The notes beneath the pieces were generated by a model. The model was not told the origin of the DNA. It did not search any database and worked only from the letters and a program-made list of their open reading frames with translations. Positions 1 through 9,193 of a DNA stretch of 64,000 nt are shown piece after piece. Position numbers and translations under genes: made by a program. Numbering within the stretch: position 1 is the stretch's first letter; every line of letters begins with the position of its first letter. This stretch comes from Flavobacteriaceae bacterium (GTDB lineage Bacteria > Bacteroidota > Bacteroidia > Flavobacteriales > Weeksellaceae). The stretch is from positions 17,421 through 81,420 of the forward strand of contig JAGLAZ010000002.1 of NCBI GenBank assembly GCA_018260565.1, in the 5' to 3' direction.

Positions 1-1
1 A

Positions 2-712
2 AATTATATCTCTCACAAGCATAACAATAAAGAGTCTATTCTTTCACAGGTCTATTTCCTTATTCAAAAAATCAACTTTAAATCTAAATTAAAACTATTA
101 ACAGATACAGAATCTACTGATCATAATTTGTTAGATTTTGGTTGTGGAAATGGTGCCTTTTTAGATTTTGTAGCTTCGAAGAAAAATTGGAAATTATATG
201 GTTTTGAATCAAATCTTGATACTGGGAAATATTTGAAGTATAAAGATTCTATTAAGCTGTATTCTAAAATAGAAGACATACCTGACTTATATTTTGATAC
301 TATTTGTTTGTGGCATGTTTTTGAACATCTCCCCTCCCCTACCCAATATTTAGAATTTTTCATTAAAAAATTAAAACCAAAAGGAAGACTTATTCTAGCT
401 GTACCCAATTTTAATTCTTATGATGCTAATTACTATGCCCAGTATTGGGCAGCATGGGATGTACCGAGACATTTATATCATTTCTCCCAAAAAGGAATGA
501 AAAATCTAATTCACTTGTATAAAGATCAAGTGGCATTAGCAAAAATACATCCCTTGGTTTGGGATGCATTTTATATTTCAATAACTGCTGAAAAATACAG
601 GAATAATACAATTTTTCCAATTTCAGGTACTTGGATTGGATTAAAATCAAATATTAAGGCTATAAAATCTACTGAATATTCATCTTTGGTATATTGTATC
701 GAAAAAAAATAG
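2..712 (+). CDS. Class I SAM-dependent methyltransferase (5' end outside window)
   Basis: The reading frame is open from the first base of the window, so the gene is cut by the window edge; about 237 codons remain. The SAM-binding motif I is LDFGCGNGAFLDF, starting near base 131. It is followed by the acidic loop after strand 2 (FESN) and by the motif LWHVFEHLPSP, typical of Methyltransf_23/UbiG-like enzymes. The upstream residues YISHKHNN match the 'YISH' stretch common in Bacteroidota members of this family, so only a few tens of residues are probably missing. Such enzymes often sit in surface-glycan clusters, but no other such gene is visible here, so the substrate is unknown. It converges on pgk with a 29-base gap. 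Confidence 0.85.
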   Translation, partial: NYISHKHNNKESILSQVYFLIQKINFKSKLKLLTDTESTDHNLLDFGCGNGAFLDFVASKKNWKLYGFESNLDTGKYLKYKDSIKLYSKIEDIPDLYFDTICLWHVFEHLPSPTQYLEFFIKKLKPKGRLILAVPNFNSYDANYYAQYWAAWDVPRHLYHFSQKGMKNLIHLYKDQVALAKIHPLVWDAFYISITAEKYRNNTIFPISGTWIGLKSNIKAIKSTEYSSLVYCIEKK

Positions 713-741
713 ATCTTTTAAAATAGACCTATTTCTGAAGG

Positions 742-1941
742 TTAATTTTTTGCAGTAATAGCAGCAACTCCCGGCAATTCCTTACCCTCAAGACTTTCTA
801 ACATCGCACCTCCTCCGGTAGACACATAACTTACCTTATCTTCATATCCGAATTGTTTTACAAAACTTACACTATCTCCACCTCCCACTAAACTGAATGC
901 TCCTAAAGCTGTTGCTTCTGCTATTGCATCCCCTAATGCCACCGTTCCTTTCGCAAAAGTTGGCATCTCAAATACACCTAAAGGACCATTCCAAAGTATT
1001 GTCTTGCTATCTAAAATTACATCATGAAAAAGTGCTCTGGATTTAGGGCCTACATCCAATCCCATTTTATCAAAAGGTATCTTCATTATATCTTCTTCTG
1101 AAGTTTCACTGGCATTATTAAATTCACTGGCAGCGATGACATCCACAGGTAGGTGAAGTTTTACATTATATGTTTCACATTTACGCATAAGGTCTACAGC
1201 TAATTCAATTTTATCCTCTTCCACCATACTTTTTCCTACCATACCACCATTAGCTCGTATAAAAGTAAAAGCCATTCCTCCTCCAATGATTAAATGATCA
1301 ATAGCTGGCAAAATATTTTCTATTACAGTAATTTTGGAACTTACTTTAGCTCCTCCTATAACAGCTGTTATAGGATGTTTACCTTCTTTCAAAACTTTCT
1401 CTATTGCATGTAATTCTTTCTCCATTAATAAACCGAAAAATTTCGTTTTAGAAAACTTCTCAGCTAATACTGCAGTGCTGGCATGTCTACGATGCGCTGT
1501 CCCAAAAGCATCATTAATATAAACATCCCCTAATTTTGCAAGCTGTGTCGCAAAGGAATCGTCTCCGCTTTCCTCACCTGGATAGAATCTAATATTTTCA
1601 CAGAGAATAAGACTTTTTTCGGGAAAATCTTCAATCCATTTTCGAGCGTTTACAGAAGTAGGATCTTCTAAAAAATTGATAGAATGTCCTAAAATCTCCT
1701 CAAGCTGTGGAACTAAAGATTGTAAGGAGAATTCCTCGGATTTTTTACCTTTCGGTCTACCAAAATGGGTAAGAAGAACAACTTTTCCTCCTGATTGTAG
1801 TACAGTATTTATGCTGTCTTTAGCGGCTTGTATGCGAGTAGCATCAGTAATATTTTTTTTCTCATCCAGCGGGACATTAAAATCCACTCGCATAAGAGCA
1901 ATTTTTCCAGAAAAATCAAAATCAGAAAAACTATTTTGCAT
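742..1941 (-). CDS. pgk: Phosphoglycerate kinase
   Basis: Glycolytic enzyme that transfers phosphate from 1,3-bisphosphoglycerate to ADP in the cytosol. Seen: the N-terminal signature ALMRVDFNVPLDE, the hinge-region GGAKVSSKI, and the C-terminal nucleotide-binding stretches WNGPLGVFE and GGGDSVSFV. The length from the chosen start is 399 residues, normal for the family. A longer frame reaches base 1989. I prefer the ATG at 1941 (protein starting MQNSFSDFDF) because the extra residues have no counterpart in the family and because a TAnnTTTG promoter element lies inside the longer version. The gene stands alone, transcribed away from the long AT-rich region at 1990-2952. Confidence 0.97.
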   Translation of the reverse strand: MQNSFSDFDFSGKIALMRVDFNVPLDEKKNITDATRIQAAKDSINTVLQSGGKVVLLTHFGRPKGKKSEEFSLQSLVPQLEEILGHSINFLEDPTSVNARKWIEDFPEKSLILCENIRFYPGEESGDDSFATQLAKLGDVYINDAFGTAHRRHASTAVLAEKFSKTKFFGLLMEKELHAIEKVLKEGKHPITAVIGGAKVSSKITVIENILPAIDHLIIGGGMAFTFIRANGGMVGKSMVEEDKIELAVDLMRKCETYNVKLHLPVDVIAASEFNNASETSEEDIMKIPFDKMGLDVGPKSRALFHDVILDSKTILWNGPLGVFEMPTFAKGTVALGDAIAEATALGAFSLVGGGDSVSFVKQFGYEDKVSYVSTGGGAMLESLEGKELPGVAAITAKN

Positions 1942-1958
1942 ATGTAATTTGTTTGCCA

Positions 1959-1966
1959 CAAAGATA
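1959..1966 (-). promoter_or_regulatory. Candidate -7 promoter element of pgk
   Basis: The minus strand reads TATCTTTG, an exact match to the Bacteroidota -7 consensus TAnnTTTG, 18 bases upstream of the preferred pgk start. The -33 TTG is not clear at the expected spacing. It argues for the shorter pgk start. Confidence 0.5.
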
Positions 1967-2077
1967 CACAGCCAAAATTCAAAATACATAAAAGCTTTTC
2001 CCCCACCCCATCTTTACATCTTCAAGTTTATTTTAAATAATAGTATACTTAAATAATTAAAGATAATGCTGTATGAT

Positions 2078-2940
2078 AATGGATAAGTCGCAATAGTGGA
2101 AAACAATATTTTTCCCCGTTTTTGAGAATATATTTGTTTTTATTGTTAATCGATTTTAATTGAGATTCAAGTATTTACTATGTTTATCCACTTATTAACA
2201 TAACCGTAAATCATCTAGTAAATTTTCAAAAATTATGTGGATAAACCTAAAATAAGTCCCAAGAAAAAATAGGCCAAATGGTGAAACTTTTTCGGAGATG
2301 CCACTCCATACGGAATTTATTGTAATAAGATTAACACCAGTTACATTTATTTATCCCCATCATTTTAAAGACTTCTTTTTACTAAATCCTTGACTTATCC
2401 ACATTCTATATAACATAATATTTAATACTAAAAAATTATGTTCTTTAAAGGTAAAATTTAAATGATAAGGAGACAATCATAAGTGATAAATTTTCCAGAA
2501 TCAATATTTTAAGCTGTAATTAAATTTAATTAATGCCCAACTGGACCTTTGGTATAAAAGAATTTTATTTAAATACTCGTTGTAAATTTTTGTTTTTAAT
2601 GAGAGAAATATTAAAGTTTTTTAATTGAAGATGGAAAAATATTGTATGCTTATCCTTATTTATTTAAATCAATTACATACCAGTAATAAAAGTGAGAATT
2701 AAATTTCTTGCTAATAAAGTTTAGTATTGAATAGAAAAATTCTCTATAATATAATTTACTGCTAAATTCTACTAATTTTTATTAGACACTACTCCATATA
2801 ATATATAAGGATTTATAAAAATCGAAAACTTTGATTTGTTTATTAACTGTTTGGTAACCAATAAGCTAAAATGATATTTAATATTAGCTAGAAATTCAAA
2901 ATTTGCTACCCTTACTCAAAATTATTTAAAGTAACTTTGT
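2078..2940. other. oriC: Candidate chromosomal replication origin (oriC)
   Basis: This is the longest gene-free stretch of the window (1990-2952) and is visibly very AT-rich. It carries a cluster of DnaA-box-like 9-mers compared with TTATCCACA: exact matches at 2236-2244 (minus) and 2395-2403 (plus), 8/9 matches at 2184-2192 (TTATCCACT, plus) and 2351-2359 (TTATCCCCA, plus), and 7/9 matches at 2078-2086 (minus) and 2650-2658 (plus). Four good boxes in 220 bases is far more than expected in random DNA. The following 500 bases are almost only A and T and could serve as the unwinding element. dnaA is not in the window, which does not exclude an origin in this phylum. The flanking genes pgk and rpiB point away from it. 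A parS-like site lies 25 kb away. Confidence 0.65.
2932..2939 (+). promoter_or_regulatory. Candidate -7 promoter element of rpiB operon
   Basis: TAACTTTG, an exact TAnnTTTG match, ends 13 bases before the rpiB ATG. A TTG at 2903-2905 is 26 bases upstream, somewhat further than usual for the -33 element. Confidence 0.5.
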
Positions 2941-2952
2941 GAAAAAGCCAAT

Positions 2953-3399
2953 ATGTTGCATATCGCAATTGCAGGAGACCATGCATCTCCCGCGCTTAAA
3001 AAAAAAATTATAGAAACCTTTTCCAGTACATACCATTTTAAAGATTTTGGTACATGCACAGAAGAATCTGTAGATTATCCAGATTTTGCACATCCTGCAG
3101 CCAAAGAGGTTTCAGAAGGAACATGCGATTTTGGGATTCTAATCTGCGGAAGTGGAAATGGTGTCCAAATGACGGCCAATAAATACCAAAAAATACGCTG
3201 CGCACTGGCATGGACAGTAGAGGTAGCAGCTCTGGCAAGACAACATAATGACGCCAATATGCTGGCACTACCTGCACGCTTCATTTCAGAAGAGCTAGCC
3301 TTAGAAATGGTTAAAACTTTCCTAGCCACAAGCTTTGAAGGTGGAAGACACCAGCGAAGGGTAGATAAAATTGCCATTCCAAAAGAATACAAAGAATGA
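2953..3399 (+). CDS. rpiB: Ribose 5-phosphate isomerase B
   Basis: Interconverts ribose 5-phosphate and ribulose 5-phosphate in the pentose phosphate pathway. The 148-residue product has the RpiB/LacAB layout: N-terminal IAIAGDHASP with the substrate-binding Asp-His, the loop ILICGSGNGVQMTANK with the likely catalytic Cys, and RQHNDANMLALPAR. The length is typical of the family. Its TGA stop overlaps the ATG of rnr by four bases, indicating translational coupling. It is the first gene of a plus-strand run that extends to tsaB and follows the candidate origin. Confidence 0.95.
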   Translation: MLHIAIAGDHASPALKKKIIETFSSTYHFKDFGTCTEESVDYPDFAHPAAKEVSEGTCDFGILICGSGNGVQMTANKYQKIRCALAWTVEVAALARQHNDANMLALPARFISEELALEMVKTFLATSFEGGRHQRRVDKIAIPKEYKE

Positions 3400-5561
3400 A
3401 CAAAAAACCAAAATTTTTCAGTGCGAAAAAGGATACCAAATTGAAGGAAGTAGGTAAACTCATTCTGGATTTTCTTAATAAAAACCCTACAAAAATATAC
3501 AACTATAAACAGATTGCAAATGCTGTAGAGTATAAGAATCCCCGTGAACGGGAATTAATTATTCAGGCTCTGCACCAGCTACTGGCAGAGGAAAAAATTC
3601 AAGAAACCGAAAAGGGTAAATATATCGTAAACCTAAAAATTAAGGGAACTGTTACAGGTACTATAGACTTCAACCAAGCGGGTAATGCCTATGTAAAAGT
3701 TCCTGGATTAGATCAAGATATTTTTATTCACGCTAAAAATGTAAAAAATGCATTTCAAGGGGATAAAGTACTGATTCTTACCTACCATTTTAAAGGGAAA
3801 CAGATGGAAGGTTCCGTAGTAGAGGTCATAGAACGACATAAGGAAGAATTCGTAGGTACCTTTGAATATATAGAACATAAGGACTTCGGTTTTGTAGTTT
3901 TCGATAAAAAAACTCTTCATACTGATATGTTTATCCCCAAAAATGCAATCAACGGTGCTTATGATGGGGATAAAGTAGTAGCAAAATTAATTGATTGGCC
4001 TGCAAATTCTAAGAATCCAGTGGGTGAAATAACTCGGGTTTTAGGTGCTCCTGGAGAGCATGAGACAGAAATTCACTCTATCCTTGCAGATTATGACCTA
4101 CCCTATGAGTTCCCACCAGAAGTAGAAGAGGCAGCCGCTGCCATTTCAGAAGAAATTACTGCAGATGAATTAGAAAAAAGGTGGGATATGCGCGGCATTA
4201 CTACCTTTACTATAGATCCTAAAGATGCCAAAGACTTTGATGATGCACTCTCAGTTCGTCGCCTAGAAAATGGGCTATGGGAAATAGGAGTACATATAGC
4301 AGATGTTGCCCATTTTGTGCATCCAGATACCTTACTAGATGAAGAGGCCTACGCACGAGCAACTTCTGTGTATTTGGTGGATCGTGTGGTCCCTATGCTT
4401 CCTGAAAAACTCTCAAACGGTGTGTGTAGTCTTAGGCCCAATGAGGATAAATATACCTTCTCCGCCGTCTTTGAAATTGATGATGATGCTAATATTAAGA
4501 AATCTTGGTTTGGCCGGACTGTAACGCATTCGGATAGGCGATTCACCTATGAAGAAGCTCAAGAAAGAATAGAGACAGGAACTGGAGATTTTGCCGAAGA
4601 AATTATGAGTCTCAATATTTTGGCTAAAAAATTCAGGGAAAGACGCATAGCCAATGGCGCTATTACTTTTGAAAGAAGTGAGGTTCGTTTTAATTTAGAT
4701 GAAAAAAATAATCCCATAGGTGTTTACTTTAAAATTCCAAAAGATTCTAATAACTTAATTGAAGAATTCATGCTCTTGGCAAACAAAGCCGTAGCAGAGC
4801 GTGTGAGTCTCAATAGAAATAACGAACCTACGGGTAGCACCTTCATCTATAGAATACATGATGATCCGGATCCTGCAAAACTTCAGGCTCTCAAGGAGTT
4901 TGTGGGAACCTTTGGATATGAAATGAATATTTCTAATGCCCGACACACAGCCCAATCCATGAATAAGCTATTAAAGGAGGTTAGAAATAAAGCAGAAGGA
5001 AATATGATAGAAACTCTTGCTATGAGAAGTATGTCGAAGGCTATCTATTCCACTAATCCTATCGGACATTACGGGCTGGGATTTGAATATTATTCACACT
5101 TTACCTCACCCATCCGAAGGTACCCAGATGTTTTAGCACACCGCCTTCTTCAGCACTATTTATTGGGTGGCAGATCGCCGATGCGAGATGATTATGAGGA
5201 AATGTGTCAGCATTGTAGCCAGCGTGAAAAAATGGCTGCAGATGCAGAACGGGACAGTATAAAATATATGCAGGTGAAATTTATGCAGGATAAAGTAGGC
5301 CAAGAATTCCGAGGTATTATTAGTGGCGTTGCCGAATTCGGATTTTGGGTCCAAATTCCAGAAAACGGAGCTGAAGGTCTAATAAAAACTCGTGACCTCA
5401 TGGACGATAGCTATTATTATGATGCTAAATCCCATATGGTGGTAGGTAAAAGAACAGGCAATACTTTTCGCCTTGGTGATGAGGTAAGTATTATGGTAAT
5501 GAAAGCCAACCTTATCCAGAAACAATTAGATTTTAAAATTATACACCCATCTGAGGAATAA
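3396..5561 (+). CDS. rnr: Ribonuclease R (RNB-family 3'-5' exoribonuclease)
   Basis: Processive 3'-5' exoribonuclease that degrades structured RNA. The 721 residues show the expected order: an N-terminal helix-turn-helix-like region, two cold-shock-type RNA-binding domains (about 75-215), the RNB catalytic domain with TIDPKDAKDFDDALS near residues 273-287 providing the metal-binding aspartates, and a C-terminal S1 domain containing GIISGVAEFGFWVQIPENG. A run of basic residues at the N terminus is normal for RNase R; the lysine-rich C-terminal tail of the E. coli enzyme is absent. It starts inside the last codon of rpiB. Confidence 0.96.
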   Translation: MNKKPKFFSAKKDTKLKEVGKLILDFLNKNPTKIYNYKQIANAVEYKNPRERELIIQALHQLLAEEKIQETEKGKYIVNLKIKGTVTGTIDFNQAGNAYVKVPGLDQDIFIHAKNVKNAFQGDKVLILTYHFKGKQMEGSVVEVIERHKEEFVGTFEYIEHKDFGFVVFDKKTLHTDMFIPKNAINGAYDGDKVVAKLIDWPANSKNPVGEITRVLGAPGEHETEIHSILADYDLPYEFPPEVEEAAAAISEEITADELEKRWDMRGITTFTIDPKDAKDFDDALSVRRLENGLWEIGVHIADVAHFVHPDTLLDEEAYARATSVYLVDRVVPMLPEKLSNGVCSLRPNEDKYTFSAVFEIDDDANIKKSWFGRTVTHSDRRFTYEEAQERIETGTGDFAEEIMSLNILAKKFRERRIANGAITFERSEVRFNLDEKNNPIGVYFKIPKDSNNLIEEFMLLANKAVAERVSLNRNNEPTGSTFIYRIHDDPDPAKLQALKEFVGTFGYEMNISNARHTAQSMNKLLKEVRNKAEGNMIETLAMRSMSKAIYSTNPIGHYGLGFEYYSHFTSPIRRYPDVLAHRLLQHYLLGGRSPMRDDYEEMCQHCSQREKMAADAERDSIKYMQVKFMQDKVGQEFRGIISGVAEFGFWVQIPENGAEGLIKTRDLMDDSYYYDAKSHMVVGKRTGNTFRLGDEVSIMVMKANLIQKQLDFKIIHPSEE

Positions 5562-5572
5562 ATAGTAAAGGT

Positions 5573-6247
5573 ATGCTGGAACTGATTTTTTCTGCCATAG
5601 GGCTTGGCGTGATGCTAAGTTTGGTCTTTATAGGCCCCATGTTTTTCTTATTAATAGAAACTTCTTTCACCCGAGGATATAGACATGGTATTGCACTGGA
5701 TTTAGGCGTTATATCAGCCGATATTTTGTATATTATCATTGCTTATTTTGCAAGTGAGGATATTATACATCTCATAGATCAATATCCAGGTTTCTATAAA
5801 ATTACGGCATTGCTCATCTTTGTTTACGCCATATATATGCTCTTAACAAAGACTAAAATGCATGTGGAAAACGAGGAAAAACTCATACAGCAGAATTATA
5901 TAAAGACATTCATCAATGGTTTATTAATGAATTTTCTAAATATTGGAGTTCTGTTATTTTGGCTTGTAAATGTTATAGTAGCGAGAAATAAATTTCAGGA
6001 GACCCCAAAAGTTATTCTCTATTTAGGTCTTGTAATTGCCACATTTCTTACTATTGATTTAATAAAAATCTATCTCGCAAATATCTTTCATAAAAAACTC
6101 ACTGAAAAAGTGGCTACTACTATAAGAAGGATTGTAGGAGTAGTGCTTGTAATATTTAGTATTTTTATCTTTTTACAGAGTTACAGTAAGTTTAATCAAT
6201 TTGATAAACAAATCAATGAAGCAGAAGCAGCAAATCCTACTCGATAG
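5573..6247 (+). CDS. LysE-family exporter
   Basis: Polytopic inner-membrane protein of 224 residues with about six hydrophobic segments. The opening GLGVMLSLVFIGPMFFLLI carries the G-P-x-x-x-x-L pattern of LysE/RhtB amino-acid exporters, followed by ETSFTRGYRHGIALDLGV. The substrate cannot be read from sequence; the family exports amino acids or similar small solutes. It begins 12 bases after the rnr stop and its end overlaps the next gene, so it is in the same transcription unit. Confidence 0.85.
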   Translation: MLELIFSAIGLGVMLSLVFIGPMFFLLIETSFTRGYRHGIALDLGVISADILYIIIAYFASEDIIHLIDQYPGFYKITALLIFVYAIYMLLTKTKMHVENEEKLIQQNYIKTFINGLLMNFLNIGVLLFWLVNVIVARNKFQETPKVILYLGLVIATFLTIDLIKIYLANIFHKKLTEKVATTIRRIVGVVLVIFSIFIFLQSYSKFNQFDKQINEAEAANPTR

Positions 6248-7181
6248 GCCAAAAAAAAGTCTAATACCGGAATATTTAGAGAAGGAAGACACGATAGCAG
6301 TTCTTAGTCCTGCCGGAGCGGTTCCAGAGCAGGATGCCCAGGATGCTATTAGAATGATAGAAGATAGAGGATACCGTGCCTTTGTAATGCCACATACCTT
6401 TGGTAGTTATTCTCAAGGATACGCTTATTCTGGAACCCCAGAGGCGCGTTTCACAGATTTTAATAATGCTCTACAGGACCAAGAAGTAAAAGCCATCTGG
6501 ACCACCCGTGGAGGGTATGGCTGTATGCATCTACTGCCCTATTTAGATTTTGGCAAAAAAAAACATATTCCATGGATTATTGGATATTCGGATGTTACAG
6601 CCCTTCAATCGGCGCTTTTACGAGAAAAAAATGTGTGTTCTATTCATGGTCAAAGTCTAAGGAAAGCATCTTTTGGAGTTAATTCTGATGCGTATGAAGC
6701 TATATTTAATGTGATGGAAGGGGAATTTCCCAATTTTGAGTTTGATGCGTATGCACAAAACAGACAAGGTGCCGCACGAGGACAGCTCATTGGAGGAAAT
6801 TTATCCCTCATTTATGCACTATTAGGAACTGATTACAGTTATAAGTTTAAAAAAAGAATTCTCTTTATTGAAGAAATTGGAGAAAAATTATACGCTTTAG
6901 ACAGAATGCTGATGGCTTTAAAGTTGGCTGGTGTTTTTAATAAAATTGGAGGATTGATAATCGGTGGAATGTCTCAAATGGGAGATGTGGAAGGAGATGA
7001 GTATGATTCGCCCTACTCTACTACCGCTTATAATCTAATTTTTCATCATGTAAAGGAATTTGATTTTCCCGTAGCATTTGGTTTCCCCAATGGACATATT
7101 TATGATAATTTTCCTTTAGTAATAGGTGCGGAAGTAGTACTTCAAGTTTCAGAAAATACATCTCGCATGTTATATGTCTGA
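6216..7181 (+). CDS. LD-carboxypeptidase (peptidase family S66)
   Basis: Predicted to remove the terminal D-alanine from murein tetrapeptides during peptidoglycan recycling. Seen: the N-terminal DTIAVLSPAGAV, the WTTRGGYGCMHLL stretch, the nucleophile motif GYSDVTALQ with the catalytic Ser, a Glu in FIEEIGEKLYALDRML and the His in FPNGHIYDN, together the S66 Ser-Glu-His set. I chose the ATG at 6216; a TTG at 6201 in frame would add five residues. Either start overlaps the LysE gene by 30-50 bases, longer than its neighbours' overlaps. No signal peptide is evident, which fits a cytosolic LdcA-like enzyme. Confidence 0.9.
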   Translation: MKQKQQILLDRPKKSLIPEYLEKEDTIAVLSPAGAVPEQDAQDAIRMIEDRGYRAFVMPHTFGSYSQGYAYSGTPEARFTDFNNALQDQEVKAIWTTRGGYGCMHLLPYLDFGKKKHIPWIIGYSDVTALQSALLREKNVCSIHGQSLRKASFGVNSDAYEAIFNVMEGEFPNFEFDAYAQNRQGAARGQLIGGNLSLIYALLGTDYSYKFKKRILFIEEIGEKLYALDRMLMALKLAGVFNKIGGLIIGGMSQMGDVEGDEYDSPYSTTAYNLIFHHVKEFDFPVAFGFPNGHIYDNFPLVIGAEVVLQVSENTSRMLYV

Positions 7182-7542
7182 ATCTTTTGATTTTGGAAAA
7201 AAAGCTGAAGAAGCCGCAGAAAAATATCTTATAAATAAGGGATACCGCATTCTCACTACAAATTATCGTGCTGGAAAAGCGGAGGTAGATCTTTTCGCTG
7301 CTAAGGATGATCTAATCATATGTGTTGAAGTAAAAGCAAGAAGTTCTAAAGATTTTGCAGCACCAGAAGAAGCCGTAAACAAAACAAAAATCAAACATCT
7401 TGTACAGGCTGCCAATCAGTTTTTAGAAAACAATACTCAATTTCAAGAAGTGAGATTTGATATTATAAGTATTTCCGGAAAAGAATCCCATTGGAAAATA
7501 ACACATTTGGAAGATGCATTCCAGCCTTGGGATGCAAATTAA
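7174..7542 (+). CDS. YraN-family protein (UPF0102, predicted nuclease fold)
   Basis: A 122-residue protein of the widespread YraN family. The conserved core is visible: GKKAEEAAEKYLINKGYRIL, then AGKAEVDLFAAKDDLIICVEVKAR, matching the E-D-ExK pattern of restriction-endonuclease-like folds. The biological role is not settled. It overlaps the LD-carboxypeptidase by eight bases and is followed six bases later by an SDR gene. Confidence 0.88.
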   Translation: MSESFDFGKKAEEAAEKYLINKGYRILTTNYRAGKAEVDLFAAKDDLIICVEVKARSSKDFAAPEEAVNKTKIKHLVQAANQFLENNTQFQEVRFDIISISGKESHWKITHLEDAFQPWDAN

Positions 7543-7548
7543 AACAAT

Positions 7549-8298
7549 ATGAGAACAGCACTTATCACGGGAGCCAGCTCTGGAATAGGAGCCGCAATTG
7601 CCCAAAATTTAGCTAAAAAACAGTTCAGATTAATCCTTTGTGGAAGAAATGAGGCACGATTACAAAAAACTAAAAGTTTTTGTGAATCTTTTACCGAAGT
7701 ACACAGTCTACTATTTGATGTCGCCGATAACGCCGAAGTGACACAAGCAATTCATTCACTCCCAGATGAGTGGAAAACCATATCTGTCTTAATAAATAAT
7801 GCTGGAAATGCGCACGGTTTGGCTCCCTTAGAGGCAGGTCACATATCAGATTGGCACCAGATGCTGGATTCTAATGTTGCAGGCCTTTTACACGTGTCAG
7901 CTGCCGTAATTCCATTCTTATTATCTTCAAAAAATTCTCAAATTATTAATATTAGCAGTGTGGCTGCACGCAAAACCTATGTAAATGGAGTGGTGTATTG
8001 TGCCACCAAGAAAGCAGTAGATGTTATTAGTGAAGGAATGCGCCTTGAACTTACGGAAAAAGGGGTCCGAGTCACCAATATTCAACCGGGTGCTGTGGAA
8101 ACTGATTTTTCCTTGGTACGATTTAAAAATGACGCTGATCGTGCGGCCCAAGTTTACCAAGGCTATGAGGCTTTACAAGCAGAAGATATAGCAGAGGCTG
8201 TATCCTATTGCCTAAAAGTTCCTTCCCGGGTAAGCATCGCAGAAATGTGCATTTATCCTGCTGCACAGGCGGATCCTACTACCATTTTTAGAAAATAA
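7549..8298 (+). CDS. Short-chain dehydrogenase/reductase (YdfG-like)
   Basis: NAD(P)-dependent oxidoreductase of the classical SDR family, 249 residues. Seen: the cofactor loop TGASSGIG at residues 7-14, NNAGNA, the catalytic Ser in NISSVAARKTY and the catalytic YxxxK in YCATKKA. RNEARL after strand 2 suggests an NADP preference. Its overall pattern resembles YdfG-type 3-hydroxy acid dehydrogenases, but the substrate is inferred. The stop codon shares one base with the tsaB start. Confidence 0.88.
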   Translation: MRTALITGASSGIGAAIAQNLAKKQFRLILCGRNEARLQKTKSFCESFTEVHSLLFDVADNAEVTQAIHSLPDEWKTISVLINNAGNAHGLAPLEAGHISDWHQMLDSNVAGLLHVSAAVIPFLLSSKNSQIINISSVAARKTYVNGVVYCATKKAVDVISEGMRLELTEKGVRVTNIQPGAVETDFSLVRFKNDADRAAQVYQGYEALQAEDIAEAVSYCLKVPSRVSIAEMCIYPAAQADPTTIFRK

Positions 8299-8993
8299 TG
8301 GAATTGCCATATATACTTCATTTGGAAACATCCTCCAGAAATTGCTCTGTTGCTGTTTCTCATGGACCGGAATTGGTGGCTCTTTGCGAGGAAGAATCCG
8401 ATGGTTATGCACATTCTGAAAAGCTGCATTTATTTGCTGAGTATGCCATGGAAGGTGCACAGATAGAATGGAAAGATCTCTCTGCTATTCATCTTTCCGC
8501 TGGGCCAGGTAGTTATACAGGTCTTCGCATAGGTGCTGCAGCAGCAAAGGGATATTGCTATGCCTTGGAAGTACCTCTCATGGTATCAGATACCAGTCTA
8601 ATCCTTGCGAAAATGGCTAAATTTTTTGAAATTCCCCCTTTTGAGGTGGTTTTTTCTATGATGGATGCCCGAAGGATGGAAGTATATTTAGCGGCATATG
8701 AGGCTTCCAACTATTCAAAGCTTATACCTGTACAGCCTTTTATTTTTGAGGAAAGTGACCAGCATTCAGCGAATAAATTTTTTACGGATTTTGAAAATAA
8801 ATTCTGTGTATGTATAGGAGATGGCTGCAGAAAAGCAATTCCTTGGATAGAGTCATTTTGTAAAGAAGTTTTTCCAGATGTACTACCTTCTGCTAAGGCA
8901 ATGCCAGAACTAGGAATGGAACTATTTACTAAAAGTCATTTTATAGATGCGGCAAATTTTAGCCCTAATTACCTTAAAAATAACTACGTCTAA
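8298..8993 (+). CDS. tsaB: tRNA threonylcarbamoyladenosine biosynthesis protein TsaB
   Basis: Partner of TsaD and TsaE in making the t6A37 modification of ANN-decoding tRNAs. The 231-residue product has the ASKHA-fold signature ILHLETSSRNCSVAVS at the start and AIHLSAGPGSYTGLRIG near residues 64-80, diagnostic for TsaB rather than TsaD since the metal-binding HxxxH is missing. It is the last gene of the plus-strand run, coupled to the SDR gene by a one-base overlap (TAATG). Confidence 0.93.
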   Translation: MELPYILHLETSSRNCSVAVSHGPELVALCEEESDGYAHSEKLHLFAEYAMEGAQIEWKDLSAIHLSAGPGSYTGLRIGAAAAKGYCYALEVPLMVSDTSLILAKMAKFFEIPPFEVVFSMMDARRMEVYLAAYEASNYSKLIPVQPFIFEESDQHSANKFFTDFENKFCVCIGDGCRKAIPWIESFCKEVFPDVLPSAKAMPELGMELFTKSHFIDAANFSPNYLKNNYV

Positions 8994-9016
8994 AAAATAG
9001 ATTACTATACTATCCA

Positions 9017-9054
9017 GGTTATATACTGTTTAAAAAGGTATATAATAACCGTTT
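9017..9054 (+). terminator. Possible terminator of rpiB-tsaB run
   Basis: Imperfect hairpin with arms GGTTATATAC (9018-9027) and GTATATAATAACC (9038-9050), three unpaired bases in the right arm, followed by GTTTT. It lies in the gap between tsaB and the convergent porW gene. The T run is short. Confidence 0.4.
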
Positions 9055-9193
9055 TAGGCTTCAGGTGTTTGAGGATTTTGTATAGAGTTAGAATAAAATC
9101 TTCGGTAGAATTTTTACAATTTATTATCCTAAGTGAAGTAATTTGAGCGTGTCTATCTTAATCTAATGTTTAGATATAACTCAATCTTAAATA

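Noticed and set aside
1676..2056. Open frame on the plus strand across the pgk start
   Set aside because: Antisense to pgk and extends into the AT-rich gap; composition is not protein-like.
1990..2952. Possible missed small genes in the long gap
   Set aside because: No frame with a plausible start, length and composition; the stretch is better explained as a replication origin.
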